Source of the DNA: RYN-230 sp963760405
GTDB lineage: Bacteria; Actinomycetota; Actinomycetes; Streptosporangiales; Streptosporangiaceae
Length of the DNA: 64,000 nucleotides
Assembly: GCA_963760405.1 (NCBI GenBank)
Contig: CAVXCV010000011.1
Span: forward strand, 62,001 to 126,000
Direction of reading: 5' to 3'
The position numbers and the translations under genes were made by a program. Below the pieces are notes generated by a model that made no database searches, was not told the origin of the DNA, and worked only from the letters and a program-made list of their open reading frames with translations. Below are positions 9,715 to 19,297 of the stretch, one piece after another. The first letter of the stretch is position 1. Each line of letters opens with the position of its first letter.

Positions 9715-11675
9715 CTAGCCGGGGCCGTCCGCGATCTCCCGGCCCAGTGCCCGCCGCCGGGCGGCCTGCTCGTTCCTGATCACGTGCATGACCGCGTTGA
9801 TCAGCGCCAGGTGGGTGAAGGCCTGCGGGAAGTTGCCCAGCTGGCGGCCGGTCCGGGCGTCGATCTCCTCGCCGTAGAGCAGCAGCGGGCTGGCATAGGA
9901 CAGCACCTTCTCGCACACGTCCCGGGCCCGCTGGTGCTCGCCGATCTCGGCCAGCGCCGACACCAGCCAGAACGAGCAGATGGTGAACGTGCCCTCCTCG
10001 CCGGACAGCCCGTCGTCGGTCTCGTCCACCTGGTAGCGCAGCACCAGCCCGTCATCGGTCAGCTCGTCCGCGATGGTCAGCACGGTGGCGCGGACCCGCG
10101 GATCGTCCGGGGGCAGGAACCGCACCAGCGGCATCAGCAGCAACGACGCGTCCAGCGCGGTGGTCTCATAGTGCTGGCAGAACACGCCGCGGCCGTCGAG
10201 GGCGTTCGCGCAGATGTCGGCGTGGATCTCGTCGGCCGCCTTGCGCCAGGTGCGGGCCAGGTCCCGGTCCCCGCGCACCGTGGCCAGCCGCGCCCCCCGG
10301 TCCGCCGCCACCCAGCACATCAGCTTGGACGAGGTGAAGTGCCTGGGCTCGCCGCGCACCTCCCAGATCCCGCGGTCCGGCTGGCGCCAGTGCGCCAGCG
10401 CGTGCTCCACCTGCTGCCGGGCCAGGCTCCAGACCCGCTCGTCCAGCCGGTCCCGCGACTTGGTGTGCAGGTAGATGGAGTCCAGCACCACGCCCCACAC
10501 GTCGTGCTGGGCCTGGTTGTAGGCGCCGTTGCCGATGCGCACCGGGCGCGCGCCCTGATAGCCCTCCAGATGCTCGAGTATCCGCTCGTCCAGGTCACGC
10601 CGGCCGTCGATGCCGTAGACGATCTGCAGGTCGCCCCGGTCCCGTTCGACCACATCGCAGATGAACGCGAAATAGTCGCTGGCCTCCCACTCGAAGCCGA
10701 GCGAGTACAGGCCCCACAGGGCAAAGGTGGTGTCCCGGATCCAGCTGAACCGGTAGTCCCAGTTCCGCTCGCCGCCCGGGGTCTCCGGCAGCGACGTGGT
10801 CGCCGCCGCGGTAATCGCCCCGGTCGGCGCGAAGGTCAGCCCCTTGAGCGTCAGCGCGCTGCGGGCCAGGTGACTGCGCCAGCGATGGTCGGGGAAGTTG
10901 CCCCGGGCCAGCCAGTGCTGCCAGTGGTGCGCGGTCCAGACCAGCTTGGCGTAGGCCTCCTGGTAGCTGCCGGGCATCTGGTGGCCCCAGGACAGCGCGC
11001 AGAACCGGGTGTCGCCCTCCTTCAGCAGCGTCCGGGCCCGGGCTCCGGATCTCTCCACGCCGATCCGGATGTCAGAGGTCAGGCTGAGGATCAGGTCGGT
11101 GCCGGGGACCTCGATGGCCGCCTGGCTGTAGCCCTGCTCGGTGTGCCGCCACTGTGCGCGCTGCCGGCCGTAGTCGAACATCGGCACGCAGTCCATCACC
11201 AGCTGCGCCTGGCCGTCCACGCAGCGCACCGTGCGCACCAGCATGTGCTCGGCGTCGTAGTCGGTGGGCGGCCGCAGGTGCGTGCTGCCCTCGGGGTGCT
11301 CGTGCCGCCACGGGCCCATGACCAGGCAGTCCCGCACCACGATCCAGCCCTCACCGCAGTCCCAGCTGGTTTCCAGCACCAGGGTGCCGGGCAGGTAGCG
11401 CCGGTCGGCCGGCACGCTGACGTCGTCCGGGCCGAACCGGAACCAGCCCGCGTCCCGGTCCAGCATGGCGCCGAAGATGCTCGGGCTGTCCATCTGCGGC
11501 AGGCACATCCACTCGACCGAGCCGCTGGGCGCCACCAGCGCGGTGACCTCGCAGTCGGACAGGAACGCGTAGTCCGCGATCGGCGGGTAGGGCGAGAACT
11601 CATCGAGGTGGCCGCTGGCCCCTGACGGGCGCTGTCCAGCAGCGATTCGACGGACACGGGTTCCTGCTCTGCCAT
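9715..11675 (-). CDS. glycoside hydrolase family 15 protein (glucoamylase/trehalase-like; one frameshift)
   Basis: Cytosolic GH15-type alpha-glucosidase or trehalase of about 653 residues. It starts MAEQEPVSVESLL at 11675. The frame changes near 11625; corrected, it continues DEFSPYPPIADYAFLSDCEV, SVEWMCLPQMDSPSIFGAML (typical N-terminal beta-sandwich) and then the (alpha/alpha)6 barrel. Conserved barrel motifs are WDYRFSWIRDTTFALWGLYS, PDRGIWEVRGEPRHFTSSKL and SGEEGTFTICSFWLVSALAE, the last holding the glutamate-rich catalytic segment of the family. Bacterial relatives hydrolyse trehalose or malto-oligosaccharides; I cannot decide which. It has no signal peptide. The gene stands alone. Confidence 0.85.
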
Positions 11676-11791
11676 CGCGGTCACCCTGCTCTGCTGCTCG
11701 CCCGAGCTGTTGATCTCCAGTGTGCGGGCGCTACCCCAGCCTGTACAGGACCTTCGCGGGCGGCAGGACAGGCGCGGGCGGGGGCGCGGCG

Positions 11792-12947
11792 TCAGCGGGG
11801 ATGGCGGCCGAGCACGAGCACGCCGGCGGTGGCGAACATGCCGCCGTTGCCCAGCACGACGCTGATGTCCGGGCCCGCGACCTGCGCGGCGGCCTCACCG
11901 CGGAGCTGGCGCACGCCCTCGGTGATGGCGAACATGCCGTACATCCCGGTGTGCGTGTAGGACAGGCCGCCACCGTTGGTGTTCAGCGGCAGCCGCCCGC
12001 CCGGCTCGGTATTGCCCGCCATGATGAACGCCCCGGCCTCGCCTTTGCCCACGAAGCCCAGGGCCTCCAGGCCGTAGATCGGGCAGGTGCGCGAACGCGT
12101 CGTAGATCATCAGGTGGCCGACGTCGGCCGACGCCGATGCCCGCCTCGGCCAGTGCGGCCTGCCCGGCCCGCTGGAACGCGCGGGACTCGGTGAAGTCCG
12201 CCATCTGCGAGATCATCGGCGTCTCGGCTGACTCGCCGGTGCCGAGCACGTGCACGGCGGGCTTGGGGAAGTCGCCCGCGCGGTCCGCCGAGGTGATCAC
12301 CAGGGCGCCGCCGCCGTCGGTGACCAGGCAGCACTCCAGCAGGTGGAACGGGTAGGCGATGATCCGGGACGCCAGCACGTCGTCGACCGTGATCGGGTCG
12401 CGGAACGCGGCCCGCGGGTTCTTCGCCGCCCACCGGCGCTGCGCCACCGCGACGTAGGCGAGCTGCTCGTGGGTGAGCCCGTAGTCCTTCATGTACCGCA
12501 GCGCCGGGATGGTGAACATGCTCGGCGGCCCGAACGTGCCGTACGGCACCTCGAACTGGCCGGCCGGTCGACGACGGCGCGGCCTGGAACCGGGCCTCGC
12601 CGACCCGGGACCGGCCGGACTCGCCGTGGGTCACCAGCACCGTCCGCGCGTGCCCGGCCCGGATCGCCGCCGACCGCGTGCCGGACGTGCAGCAGGAACG
12701 AGGTGCCGCCGACGCCGGTGCCGTCGATCCAGCGCGGGACGAGGCCGAGCGCGTGCGCGACCTGGACCGGCCCCGGAGTGGCTGACGGTCGCGATCCCGT
12801 CGATGTCCCGCAGGCTCAGCCCGGCGTCGGTGACCGCGTTCACCGCCGCTTCCAGGTGCAGCGCCAGCGCTGACGTGGCCGGGCAGCCTGCCGATCTCGT
12901 TCGGTCTCGGCCGCGCCCGCGATGATGACCCCCTGGCTGCGGATCAC
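11792..12947 (-). pseudogene. SCP2-type thiolase / lipid-transfer protein (at least five frame breaks)
   Basis: Thiolase-fold protein of about 385 residues by span, matching acetyl-CoA acetyltransferase/lipid-transfer proteins of beta-oxidation clusters. It starts with GTG 12947, overlapping the TGA of the DUF35 gene. Readable blocks, in order: VIRSQGVIIAGAAETER, SALALHLEAAVNAVTDAGLS, LVTHGESGRSRVGEARFQ, YGTFGPPSMFTIPALRYMKD, ECCLVTDGGGALVITSADRA, MIYDAFAHLP, then C-terminal GRLPLNTNGGGLSYTHTGMY and VVLGNGGMFATAGVLVLGR. Frame changes lie near 12890, 12780, 12660, 12565, 12125 and 12085. The total length is family-normal, so indel errors are likelier than decay. With DUF35 it would form a retro-aldolase or thiolase complex that shortens a side chain. 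Confidence 0.75.
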
Positions 12948-13396
12948 TGGCCGGCCTCCCCGGCCGCCTGCCGGGCGGCCTCCGGGCGGTGGCCGCCGGG
13001 GTGAACATCGGCAGCGTGATATCGCCGCGCTGCTCGAACGTCACCCGCAGCGGCATGTCCAGCATCAGCTCCTCGGGGGTGTTCGGCACGCCGACGAGGT
13101 TGGTCATCATCCGGGGTCCCTCGGCCAGCTGGACGACGGCGATGGCATACGGCCCGTCGTCCTCGAAGCCGCGGGCGCGGGCCGGTGGTTGATCACGTAG
13201 GAGTACAGCGTGGCCGCGCCGCTGGCGGTGAACCACTCGACGCTGACCGAGCCGCAGGCCGGGCACACCGGGCGCGGGTAGAAGTACGGCGTGCGCGCAG
13301 TCCGGTGCAGCGCTGCAGGCGCAGCTCGCCCGCGGCACAGCCGTCCCAGAACGGCTGGGTCTCCGGGGTGGGCTCCGGCACCAGCTTGCCGGCCAT
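12944..13396 (-). pseudogene. DUF35 OB-fold/zinc-ribbon protein, acyl-CoA partner (three frame breaks)
   Basis: Small acyl-CoA-binding partner of SCP2 thiolases, 150 residues by span. It starts MAGKLVPEPTPETQPFWDGC at ATG 13396. The zinc ribbon is seen in the shifted frame (YFYPRPVCPACGSVSVEWF), and the OB-fold follows (DDGPYAIAVVQLAEGPRMMT, TFEQRGDITLPMFTPA). The C-terminus reads HRPEAARQAAGEAGQ then TGA at 12944, overlapping the thiolase GTG. Frame changes are near 13305, 13170 and 13000; the span is an exact multiple of three. In known systems DUF35 proteins such as ChsH2 pair with Ltp-type thiolases, which matches the gene order here. Confidence 0.7.
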
Positions 13397-14284
13397 GCTC
13401 ACGCCTTCCCGGCCGAGCCGCGGCCCGAACGACCGTTCCACCTGCTCGCCGAGCGTGTCCAGCGACCACGGGCCGGTGCCGATCAGCCGGATCACCGGCT
13501 CTGGCTTGTTGTACAGCGCGACCTCGTAGCCCGACGAATGCACGATCTGGCCGGTGATCCAGCCGGACCGCTCGCTGGCCAGGTAGGCCACGACCGGGGC
13601 CACGTTGTCCGGGGACCACTCGTCCGCTGTGACCGTCCGGGCCCGGCGCCGGTCGGTCGGCACCGACTCGGTCATCCGCGTCGCCGCGCCGGGCGAGATC
13701 GCGTTCACCGTGACCCCGTATTTGGCCAGCGAGTTCGCTGCGGAGTAGGTCAGCCCGACGATGCCCATCTTGGCGGCCGCGTAGTTCGGCTGCCCGGGCG
13801 CGCCGTGCAGCCCGGACACCGAGGTGAAGTTGATGATCCGGTTCTGCGCCGACTCGTCCCGCAGCGAGCGCCAGTGCGCCGCCGCGAACTTCGTGGTGTT
13901 GAAGGTGCCTTTGAGGTGCACCCGGATCACGTCGTCCCACTCCTGCTCGGTCATGTTGAAGACCATCCGGTCGCGCAGGATGCCGGCCACGTTGACCAGC
14001 ACGTCCAGCCGCCCGAACTCGCTGATCGCGGCCTTGATCAGGCTCTCCGCCGCGGCGTGCTCGGACACGTCCGCGCGGCTGGCCACCGCCCGCCCGCCCG
14101 CCGCGCTGATCTCGTCCGCCACCTGCTGGGCCGGTCCCGCGTCGGTGCCGGAACCGTCCAGCGCCGCGCCGAGGTCGTTGACCACGACCGGCATGCCCTC
14201 GCTGGCCAGCAGCATGGCCACAGACCGGCCGATACCCCGGCCCGCTCCGGTCACGATCGCTACCCGTCCGTCCAGACTGCCCAT
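13397..14284 (-). CDS. SDR family oxidoreductase
   Basis: NAD(P)-dependent short-chain dehydrogenase of about 296 residues. The Rossmann glycine motif TGAGRGIG is at residues 11-18, NVAGIL lies in the mid-domain, and the catalytic Ser-Tyr-Lys set sits in FTSVSG and PNYAAAKMG. A C-terminal extension of about 45 residues (YNKPEPVIRLIGTGPWSLDT) is typical of 3-hydroxyacyl-CoA/steroid SDRs with an appended tail. In the given sequence the frame has no stop before the DUF35 ATG at 13396 and reads into it. An out-of-frame TGA at 13399-13401 is probably the true stop, hidden by an indel. First gene of the SDR-DUF35-thiolase operon, divergent from the TetR gene. Confidence 0.85.
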
Positions 14285-14386
14285 CCCACTCGCCTGACCT
14301 TCCTGCCCCGGGCCACCCGGGAATCATCCGTGCGCCGGGACTCCCCGTGCTGCGCAGGGACTTCCCGTGACTAGGTGCACCGTGAC

Positions 14387-14414
14387 TAGAATCGTCTTCT
14401 GGAATTAGCTTCTA
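14387..14414. promoter_or_regulatory. double TetR-type operator (TAGAA-N5-TTCTA family)
   Basis: Two overlapping copies of one palindrome: TAGAA-TCGTC-TTCTG at 14387-14401 and TGGAA-TTAGC-TTCTA at 14400-14414. The site lies between the divergent SDR operon (start 14284) and the TetR gene (start 14560). The same palindrome stands before four other units of this gene set. It resembles the half-sites I recall for KstR-type regulators, but with a five-base rather than four-base centre. Confidence 0.7.
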
Positions 14415-14559
14415 GGCGGAGGTGGTGGCTGTCAAGGGCGGCCTGCCTGGGCTGGCGCTGCGGGCTGGTGCGCGGCGGCTGGCCGCCGGAGGTGGCACGA
14501 TGGTAGCGGCACGCATGGTAGCGGCACGATCCCGAGCGCGGACTTCGGTGAGGAACCAG

Positions 14560-15477
14560 ATGAGCAAGCAGCCGCCGGCCCGGGCCGACCGGCCGGCCAG
14601 CGGAGCGTGGCAGTGGGGGCGCACCGCGCAGACCCAGCGCGCGCTGCTCGATGCCGCCCGGCAGGTCTTCACCGAGCAAGGCTTCAGCCACGCCAGCATC
14701 GCGGACGTGGTCGAGCGGGCCGGCTCCAGCGTGGGCAGCCTCTATCACCACTTCGGCGGCAAGAGCGAGCTGTTCCTCGCCCTCTGGCAGGAGCACCAGC
14801 AGACCCACGAAGAAGCCGCCAGCAAGGCAGTCGCGCAGGCCCGGCGGACCGGGGTGACCGACACCACCGAGCTGTTCTGCACCGGCGCGCGGGCGTTCCT
14901 GGAGGGCAGCTGGCTGCGCCGGGACCTGGCCCTGCTGTTCGTCTCCGGGGACGGGCCGCCCGGCTTCGAGGTGGTGCAGCGGCACCGTGGCAGCGAGTGG
15001 GTGGCGCAGAACGACGCCCTGCTCGGCTTGCCGGATACCTCGCTGGACCGGCTGTACGCGGCGGTGCTCACCTCCCTCATCGGGGAGGGGGCCCGCGAGG
15101 TGGCCGCGGCCAGGAACCGCCGTCAGGCCAACGGGATCATCGACGCGGTGATCGAGTACGCGCGCCGGCTGATGGCCGAAGGCGTGTGGCGCCCGGCTGA
15201 CCCCGCTGACCTGGCGCCCGTGGTCGCGGACACTGTGGTCGCGGACGCCGTGGTCACGGACGCGGTGGTCACGGACGCGGTGGTCGCGGACGCGGTGGTC
15301 ACGGACGCGGTGGTCACGGACGCGGTGGTCACGGACGCGGTGGTCACGGACGCGGTGGTCACGGACGCGGTGGTCACGGACGCGGTGGTCACGGACGCGG
15401 TGGCCGCCCGCCCGCGTACCCGGCGCACCCCGCCAGCCCGGCGCCCGGCCGCCCCCCGGCGCGCCACCACGACCTAG
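14560..15477 (+). CDS. TetR/AcrR family transcriptional regulator with repeat tail
   Basis: Regulator of 305 residues. The start is ATG 14560, with GAGGA six bases upstream. The N-terminal HTH reads QRALLDAARQVFTEQGFSHA followed by SIADVVERAGSSVGSLYHHF, with the family's YxHF recognition-helix end. The ligand-binding domain covers about residues 70-215. After it comes a 60-residue tail of twelve five-residue units (VVTDA and variants) and a basic, proline-rich end. The gene is divergent from the SDR operon, and its promoter contains the TAGAA-N5-TTCTA sites. It is the best candidate repressor of the acyl-CoA gene set, probably released by an acyl-CoA ligand. Confidence 0.88.
   Translation: MSKQPPARADRPASGAWQWGRTAQTQRALLDAARQVFTEQGFSHASIADVVERAGSSVGSLYHHFGGKSELFLALWQEHQQTHEEAASKAVAQARRTGVTDTTELFCTGARAFLEGSWLRRDLALLFVSGDGPPGFEVVQRHRGSEWVAQNDALLGLPDTSLDRLYAAVLTSLIGEGAREVAAARNRRQANGIIDAVIEYARRLMAEGVWRPADPADLAPVVADTVVADAVVTDAVVTDAVVADAVVTDAVVTDAVVTDAVVTDAVVTDAVVTDAVVTDAVAARPRTRRTPPARRPAAPRRATTT
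15220..15399 (+). repeat. 15-bp minisatellite, 12 in-frame units
   Basis: Twelve uninterrupted units of consensus GTGGTCACGGACGCG run from 15220 to 15399 inside the TetR gene and encode (VV[TA]DA)12. The first units differ slightly (VVADT, VVADA); the last seven are identical in protein. The period of 15 keeps the frame, so copy-number change would lengthen or shorten the tail without breaking the gene. On the other strand it gives a spurious VRDH-repeat frame. Confidence 0.95.
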
Positions 15478-15494
15478 CGCCAGCCGCATTCGGG

Positions 15495-15532
15495 CCCGGC
15501 CAGTAACACGCCGCCCGGCCAGTAACACGCCG
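15495..15532. repeat. perfect 19-bp tandem duplication downstream of TetR
   Basis: CCCGGCCAGTAACACGCCG at 15495-15513 is repeated exactly at 15514-15532, just after the TetR stop. No function is apparent. Confidence 0.8.
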
Positions 15533-15689
15533 GGCCCGGCCAGCAGCGGCCCGGCCGGGCGAACGCCAGCCCGGTCCGGGGCACCGGCCGCCCGCCATCA
15601 TCCTCAGCTGCCGCGGCCCGGCGTGCCCTGATCCCGCTGCCGTGGCCGCCCGGCCTTGACAACAGGCCGCCCGCGAGTTTCCATCTGCT

Positions 15690-15704
15690 TAGAATCAAAT
15701 TCTA
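15690..15704. promoter_or_regulatory. TetR-type operator before the acyl-CoA dehydrogenase/ligase operon
   Basis: TAGAA-TCAAA-TTCTA, a perfect palindrome extended by T and A on its flanks, lies 82 bases upstream of the ATG at 15786. It stands in an unusually AT-rich stretch, and a TTGACA hexamer is present at 15656-15661. Confidence 0.75.
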
Positions 15705-15785
15705 AAATTCAAAATCAAAATCCAGCAACGAAACCCGGCCCGCCCCGCTCGGGCAGCCACAGGACGCACTGGCAGGAGGCCCGTC

Positions 15786-17012
15786 ATGGATCTTGACCTC
15801 GGCCCGGAGATCGCGCAGTTCCGCGCGGAGTTGCGGGACTGGATTGGCACGCACGCGCCGGACGGGCTGGCCGGGCGCACCGACTGGAGATCGCGGTGCC
15901 GACCACCGGCGGCTACCGGAACGAGGAAATGGCCCAGGCGCTCGCCGCACCCGGCCTACGCCGAGTGGGAGCGCGTGCTGGCCGGAGCCAGGCTGATCTG
16001 CCCGCAGTGGCCTGCCGAATTCGGCGGCCAGGACATGGACGCGGTGCGGGTCGCGGTGCTGAACGAGGAGTTCTACCGGGCCGGCCTGCCGCGGGTGATC
16101 CGCGGTATGGGCGAGGCCCTGGTCGGCCCGTCGATCATCGTGCACGGCACCCCGGAGCAGCGCGGGCACTTCCTGCCCCGCATCATCAGCGGCGAGGACA
16201 TCTACTGCCAGGGCTTTTCCGAGCCGGATCACGGCTCCGACCTGGCCGCGGTGGAGACCCGGGGCGAGCTGGACGGCGATGAGCTCGTCATCACCGGGCA
16301 GAAGGTGTGGACCTCCGGCGCGGCCCGGGCGACCATGATGTTCGCGCTGATGCCGGACTGATCCGGCGGCCGAGAAGCATGCTGGCCTGTCCTACGTGCT
16401 GTTCCCGTTCACCGGGCCGGAAGTCCAGTACCGGCCGATCAGGCAGATGTCCGGGGCGGCGGAGTTCTGCGAGGACTTCCTCGACGGGGTGCGCGCCCCG
16501 CTGTTCAACGTGATCGGCGGGCTGAACAACGGCTGGCGGGTCGCCATGACCACGCTCGGGCACGAGCGTGGTGGCCGTGCCACCGTCCAGCACCTGCGCT
16601 TCGAGCGGGAGTTCTGGGAGCTGGTCGAGACGGCCCGGAAGTACGGCCGGATCAGCGACCCGCTGGTCCGCCAGCAGCTGGCGGAGGCCTACACCGGTGT
16701 CCAGCTGATGCGGTTCGCCGGGTTGCGCACGCTGGCCCAGGTCGCCGGAGGACGGCCGCCGGGTCCGGAGGCCTCGGTCGCCAAGCTGTTCTGGAGCGAG
16801 TACCACAAGCGGCTCGGCGAGATCGCGATCGGCATCATCGGCCCGGACGCCCTGATCCGCCCCGAGGGGCCGGCTACCCGACCAGTACCTGGCAGAACGT
16901 GTTCCTGAGCAGCCGCTCCGGGACCATCTACTCCGGCACCAGCGAGATCCAGCGCGGCATCATCGGCGAGCGCGCGCTCGGCCTGCCCAAGGAGCCGCGG
17001 GTCGCCGGGTAA
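15786..17012 (+). pseudogene. acyl-CoA dehydrogenase (four frame breaks)
   Basis: Flavin-dependent acyl-CoA dehydrogenase, 408 residues by span (an exact codon multiple). Blocks in order: MDLDLGPEIAQFRAELRDWI, then in another frame VPTTGGYRNEEMAQAL, back to the first frame for ICPQWPAEFGGQDMDAVRVA and GFSEPDHGSDLAAVETRGEL (flavin/substrate segment), VITGQKVWTSGA, then GHERGGRATVQHL and the C-terminal SGTIYSGTSEIQRGIIGERA helix that contacts FAD. Frame changes lie near 15890, 15950, 16362 and 16880. The C-terminal TSEIQ segment is complete. The TAA stop overlaps the ATG of the acyl-CoA ligase (TAATG at 17010-17014), so the genes are co-translated. An operator site lies upstream at 15690. Confidence 0.8.
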
Positions 17013-19297
17013 TGAACCAGCCACGAGTATCCAGGAGCGCTCCGGCCGTGCCGTCCGCTCACGGCCCGCAGGCCAGCGCCGCCCAGCTGGGCAATGGCCG
17101 GGTGGGCGACGGCCAGCTGGCTGGTCAGGTAGCCGCCAGGCGGCCCGGCCACGACCTGGTCACCCCGGAACGGCTGCGGGAGTTCTTCGCGCCGCGCCGG
17201 ATCGCGCTGGTCGGCGCGTCCGACACGTCAGGCTGGGCCCGGTTCATCGCCGTGGCGAACGCCGCCGCGGGCTTCCCCGGCGCGCTGCTCCCGGTGCACC
17301 CGCGGCACCGGACCGTTTTCGGCCTGCCCGCCGTGCCCAGCCTGCGTGACCTGGCCGAACCAGCGGACCTGGCGTTCATCCTGGTGCCGACGCACGCGGT
17401 GGAAGACGTGATCGACGACGCGGCCGCGGCGGGCGTGCGTAACGCGATCGTGCTCGCCTCCGGTTACCGCGAGGTCGGCGCGGCGGGCCGCATGCTGGAA
17501 GACCGGCTGGCCCAGCGGGCCGCGGCCCAGGGGATCGTCCTGCTCGGGCCGAACTGCCTGGGTTTCCTCAACGTCCATTCCGGTGCCGCGCCGTTCGCGC
17601 TGACCGTGCCGGTGCCGTTGCTGCCCGGGCCGGTGGGCATCGCGCTGCAGAGCGGTGCGCTGGGCAGCGTGGTGCTGGCCTTCGCCCGGTCCCGGGCCAT
17701 CGGCGTGAGCACCCTGGCCACCATGGGCAACGAGTCGATGATCAGCACCACCGACGTGGTCGAGTACCTGATAGCCAACGAGCAGACCCGGGTGATCTGC
17801 CTGTTCCTCGAGGAGATCGGCGACCCGGACCAGTTCGCCCAGGCCGCGGAAAAGGCGGACCGGGCGGGCAAGCCCATCGTCGCGCTCAAGGCCGGGTCCA
17901 GCCCGGTCGGCCAGGAGGCCGCGCTGGCGCACACCGGCTCGGTGGCTGGCAACGACGCCGTGGTGGATGCCGCGCTGCGGCAGCTGAACGTGATCCGGGT
18001 GACCAGCCTGGAGGAACTGCTCAGTACCGCCGCGCTGCTCGGCTATGACCAATGGCCGCGCGGGCGCCGGATGGGCGTGCTGACCGCCTCCGGTGGTGCC
18101 TGCGACATCATCGCTGACCGGGCCAGCGCCGAAGGCATCGAGATCCCCCCGTTCGCGGCGGAGACCGCCGCGGCGATCACTCCGCACCTGCCGCCGTTCG
18201 CGTCCGCACGCAACCCGCTCGATGTGACCGGCTACGTCCTGGCCAACCCGCGGACCAATGCGCTGACCCCGGTGGATCACGCGCTGGAGGTGGCCCTGGC
18301 CGATCCTGGGCTGGACTTCGTGCTGTTCTCCGGGGTCACCATCCCGGAGGTCCGCCCGCTGGACGAGGGCATGGCCCGCATGGTGGAAGAGCGGGTCGCC
18401 TGGCTCGGCAAGCGGATCGCGACCGCCCCGATCCCAGTGATCCCGGTCGGCTCGACCTGCGTGGACGTCTCCGGCTACAGCCGGGAACTGCTCAGCCAGC
18501 ACCGGATCCACCTGCTCGGCGGCATCGACCTCGGCGTGCGGGCGCTCGGCAACGCGCTGCGCTGGCTGGAGGGGCGGGGCACGGTGCGGTACGAGCCGCG
18601 GCCGCCCCGGTCCGGGCCAGCCGCGGCCACCGCTGTTTCCTGGCCCGAAACCGCGGCTCGCGACCTGCTCGCGGCCGGTGGCGTGACCACGGTCCCAGCG
18701 GAGCTGGTGAACTCCGCGGACGCGGCCGCCGTGGCCGCCCGGCGGATCGGGCTGCCGGTCGTGCTGAAGGTGGTCTCAGCGCAGATCACGCACAAGTCCG
18801 ATATCGGCGCAGTGGCCCTGGACGTGCGCGGCGACCAGCAGGTCCGGGAGGCCTACCAGCGGGTCCGCGCGGCTGGCGAGCGCGTCCCCGGCGCCATCGT
18901 CGAGGGCGTGCTGGTCCTGCCGATGCGCTCCGGCGGGGTGGAGCTACTGGCCGGGGTGACCGTTGACGCGACGTTCGGGCCAGTGCTGGCGGTCGGCCTC
19001 GGCGGCGTCTGGGTGGAGGTGCTCGCGGACACCAGCCTGCGGGTGCTGCCAGCCCGCGCGGCGGAGATACGGCGCATGCTCGGCGAGCTCCGCGGGGCCC
19101 CGTTGCTGCGCGGGGCGCGGGGCCGCCGGCCCGCTGATCTCGACGTGCTAGCCCAGGTGATCGAGAACATCGGTGCCGCCGCGCTGTCCCTGGGCGGCTC
19201 GCTGCGCGCGCTGGAAGTCAACCCACTGTGGGTGGACGGGGACCAGATCGAAGCGCTCGACGTGCTGATCGTGACGGAGAACGGAGCTGAGCAATGA
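17012..19297 (+). CDS. acyl-CoA synthetase, ADP-forming type (CoA-binding plus ATP-grasp)
   Basis: Single-chain NDP-forming acyl-CoA synthetase of 761 residues. The N-terminal CoA-binding Rossmann domain (RIALVGASDTSGWARF, then LLGPNCLGFLNV) is followed by succinyl-CoA-ligase-like domains (GIALQSGALGSVVLAFARSR, GNESMISTTDVVEYL, the active-site-type ALAHTGSVAGND with a phosphorylatable His) and a C-terminal ATP-grasp domain (PVVLKVVSAQITHKSDIGAV, ending ALEVNPLWVDG). It activates a carboxylic acid to its CoA ester with ATP to ADP. Start and stop are both coupled: TAATG with the gene before, ATGA with the one after. Together with two acyl-CoA dehydrogenases it forms the activation and first-oxidation module of the pathway. 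Confidence 0.9.
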   Translation: MNQPRVSRSAPAVPSAHGPQASAAQLGNGRVGDGQLAGQVAARRPGHDLVTPERLREFFAPRRIALVGASDTSGWARFIAVANAAAGFPGALLPVHPRHRTVFGLPAVPSLRDLAEPADLAFILVPTHAVEDVIDDAAAAGVRNAIVLASGYREVGAAGRMLEDRLAQRAAAQGIVLLGPNCLGFLNVHSGAAPFALTVPVPLLPGPVGIALQSGALGSVVLAFARSRAIGVSTLATMGNESMISTTDVVEYLIANEQTRVICLFLEEIGDPDQFAQAAEKADRAGKPIVALKAGSSPVGQEAALAHTGSVAGNDAVVDAALRQLNVIRVTSLEELLSTAALLGYDQWPRGRRMGVLTASGGACDIIADRASAEGIEIPPFAAETAAAITPHLPPFASARNPLDVTGYVLANPRTNALTPVDHALEVALADPGLDFVLFSGVTIPEVRPLDEGMARMVEERVAWLGKRIATAPIPVIPVGSTCVDVSGYSRELLSQHRIHLLGGIDLGVRALGNALRWLEGRGTVRYEPRPPRSGPAAATAVSWPETAARDLLAAGGVTTVPAELVNSADAAAVAARRIGLPVVLKVVSAQITHKSDIGAVALDVRGDQQVREAYQRVRAAGERVPGAIVEGVLVLPMRSGGVELLAGVTVDATFGPVLAVGLGGVWVEVLADTSLRVLPARAAEIRRMLGELRGAPLLRGARGRRPADLDVLAQVIENIGAAALSLGGSLRALEVNPLWVDGDQIEALDVLIVTENGAEQ

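Noticed and set aside
15220..15399. CRISPR-like array
   Set aside because: Units are contiguous without unique spacers; it is a coding minisatellite. No cas genes are present.
14386..15528. Long minus-strand frame with VRDH repeats opposite the TetR gene
   Set aside because: It is the antisense reading of the 15-bp minisatellite and the TetR gene; it has no ribosome binding site or known domain.
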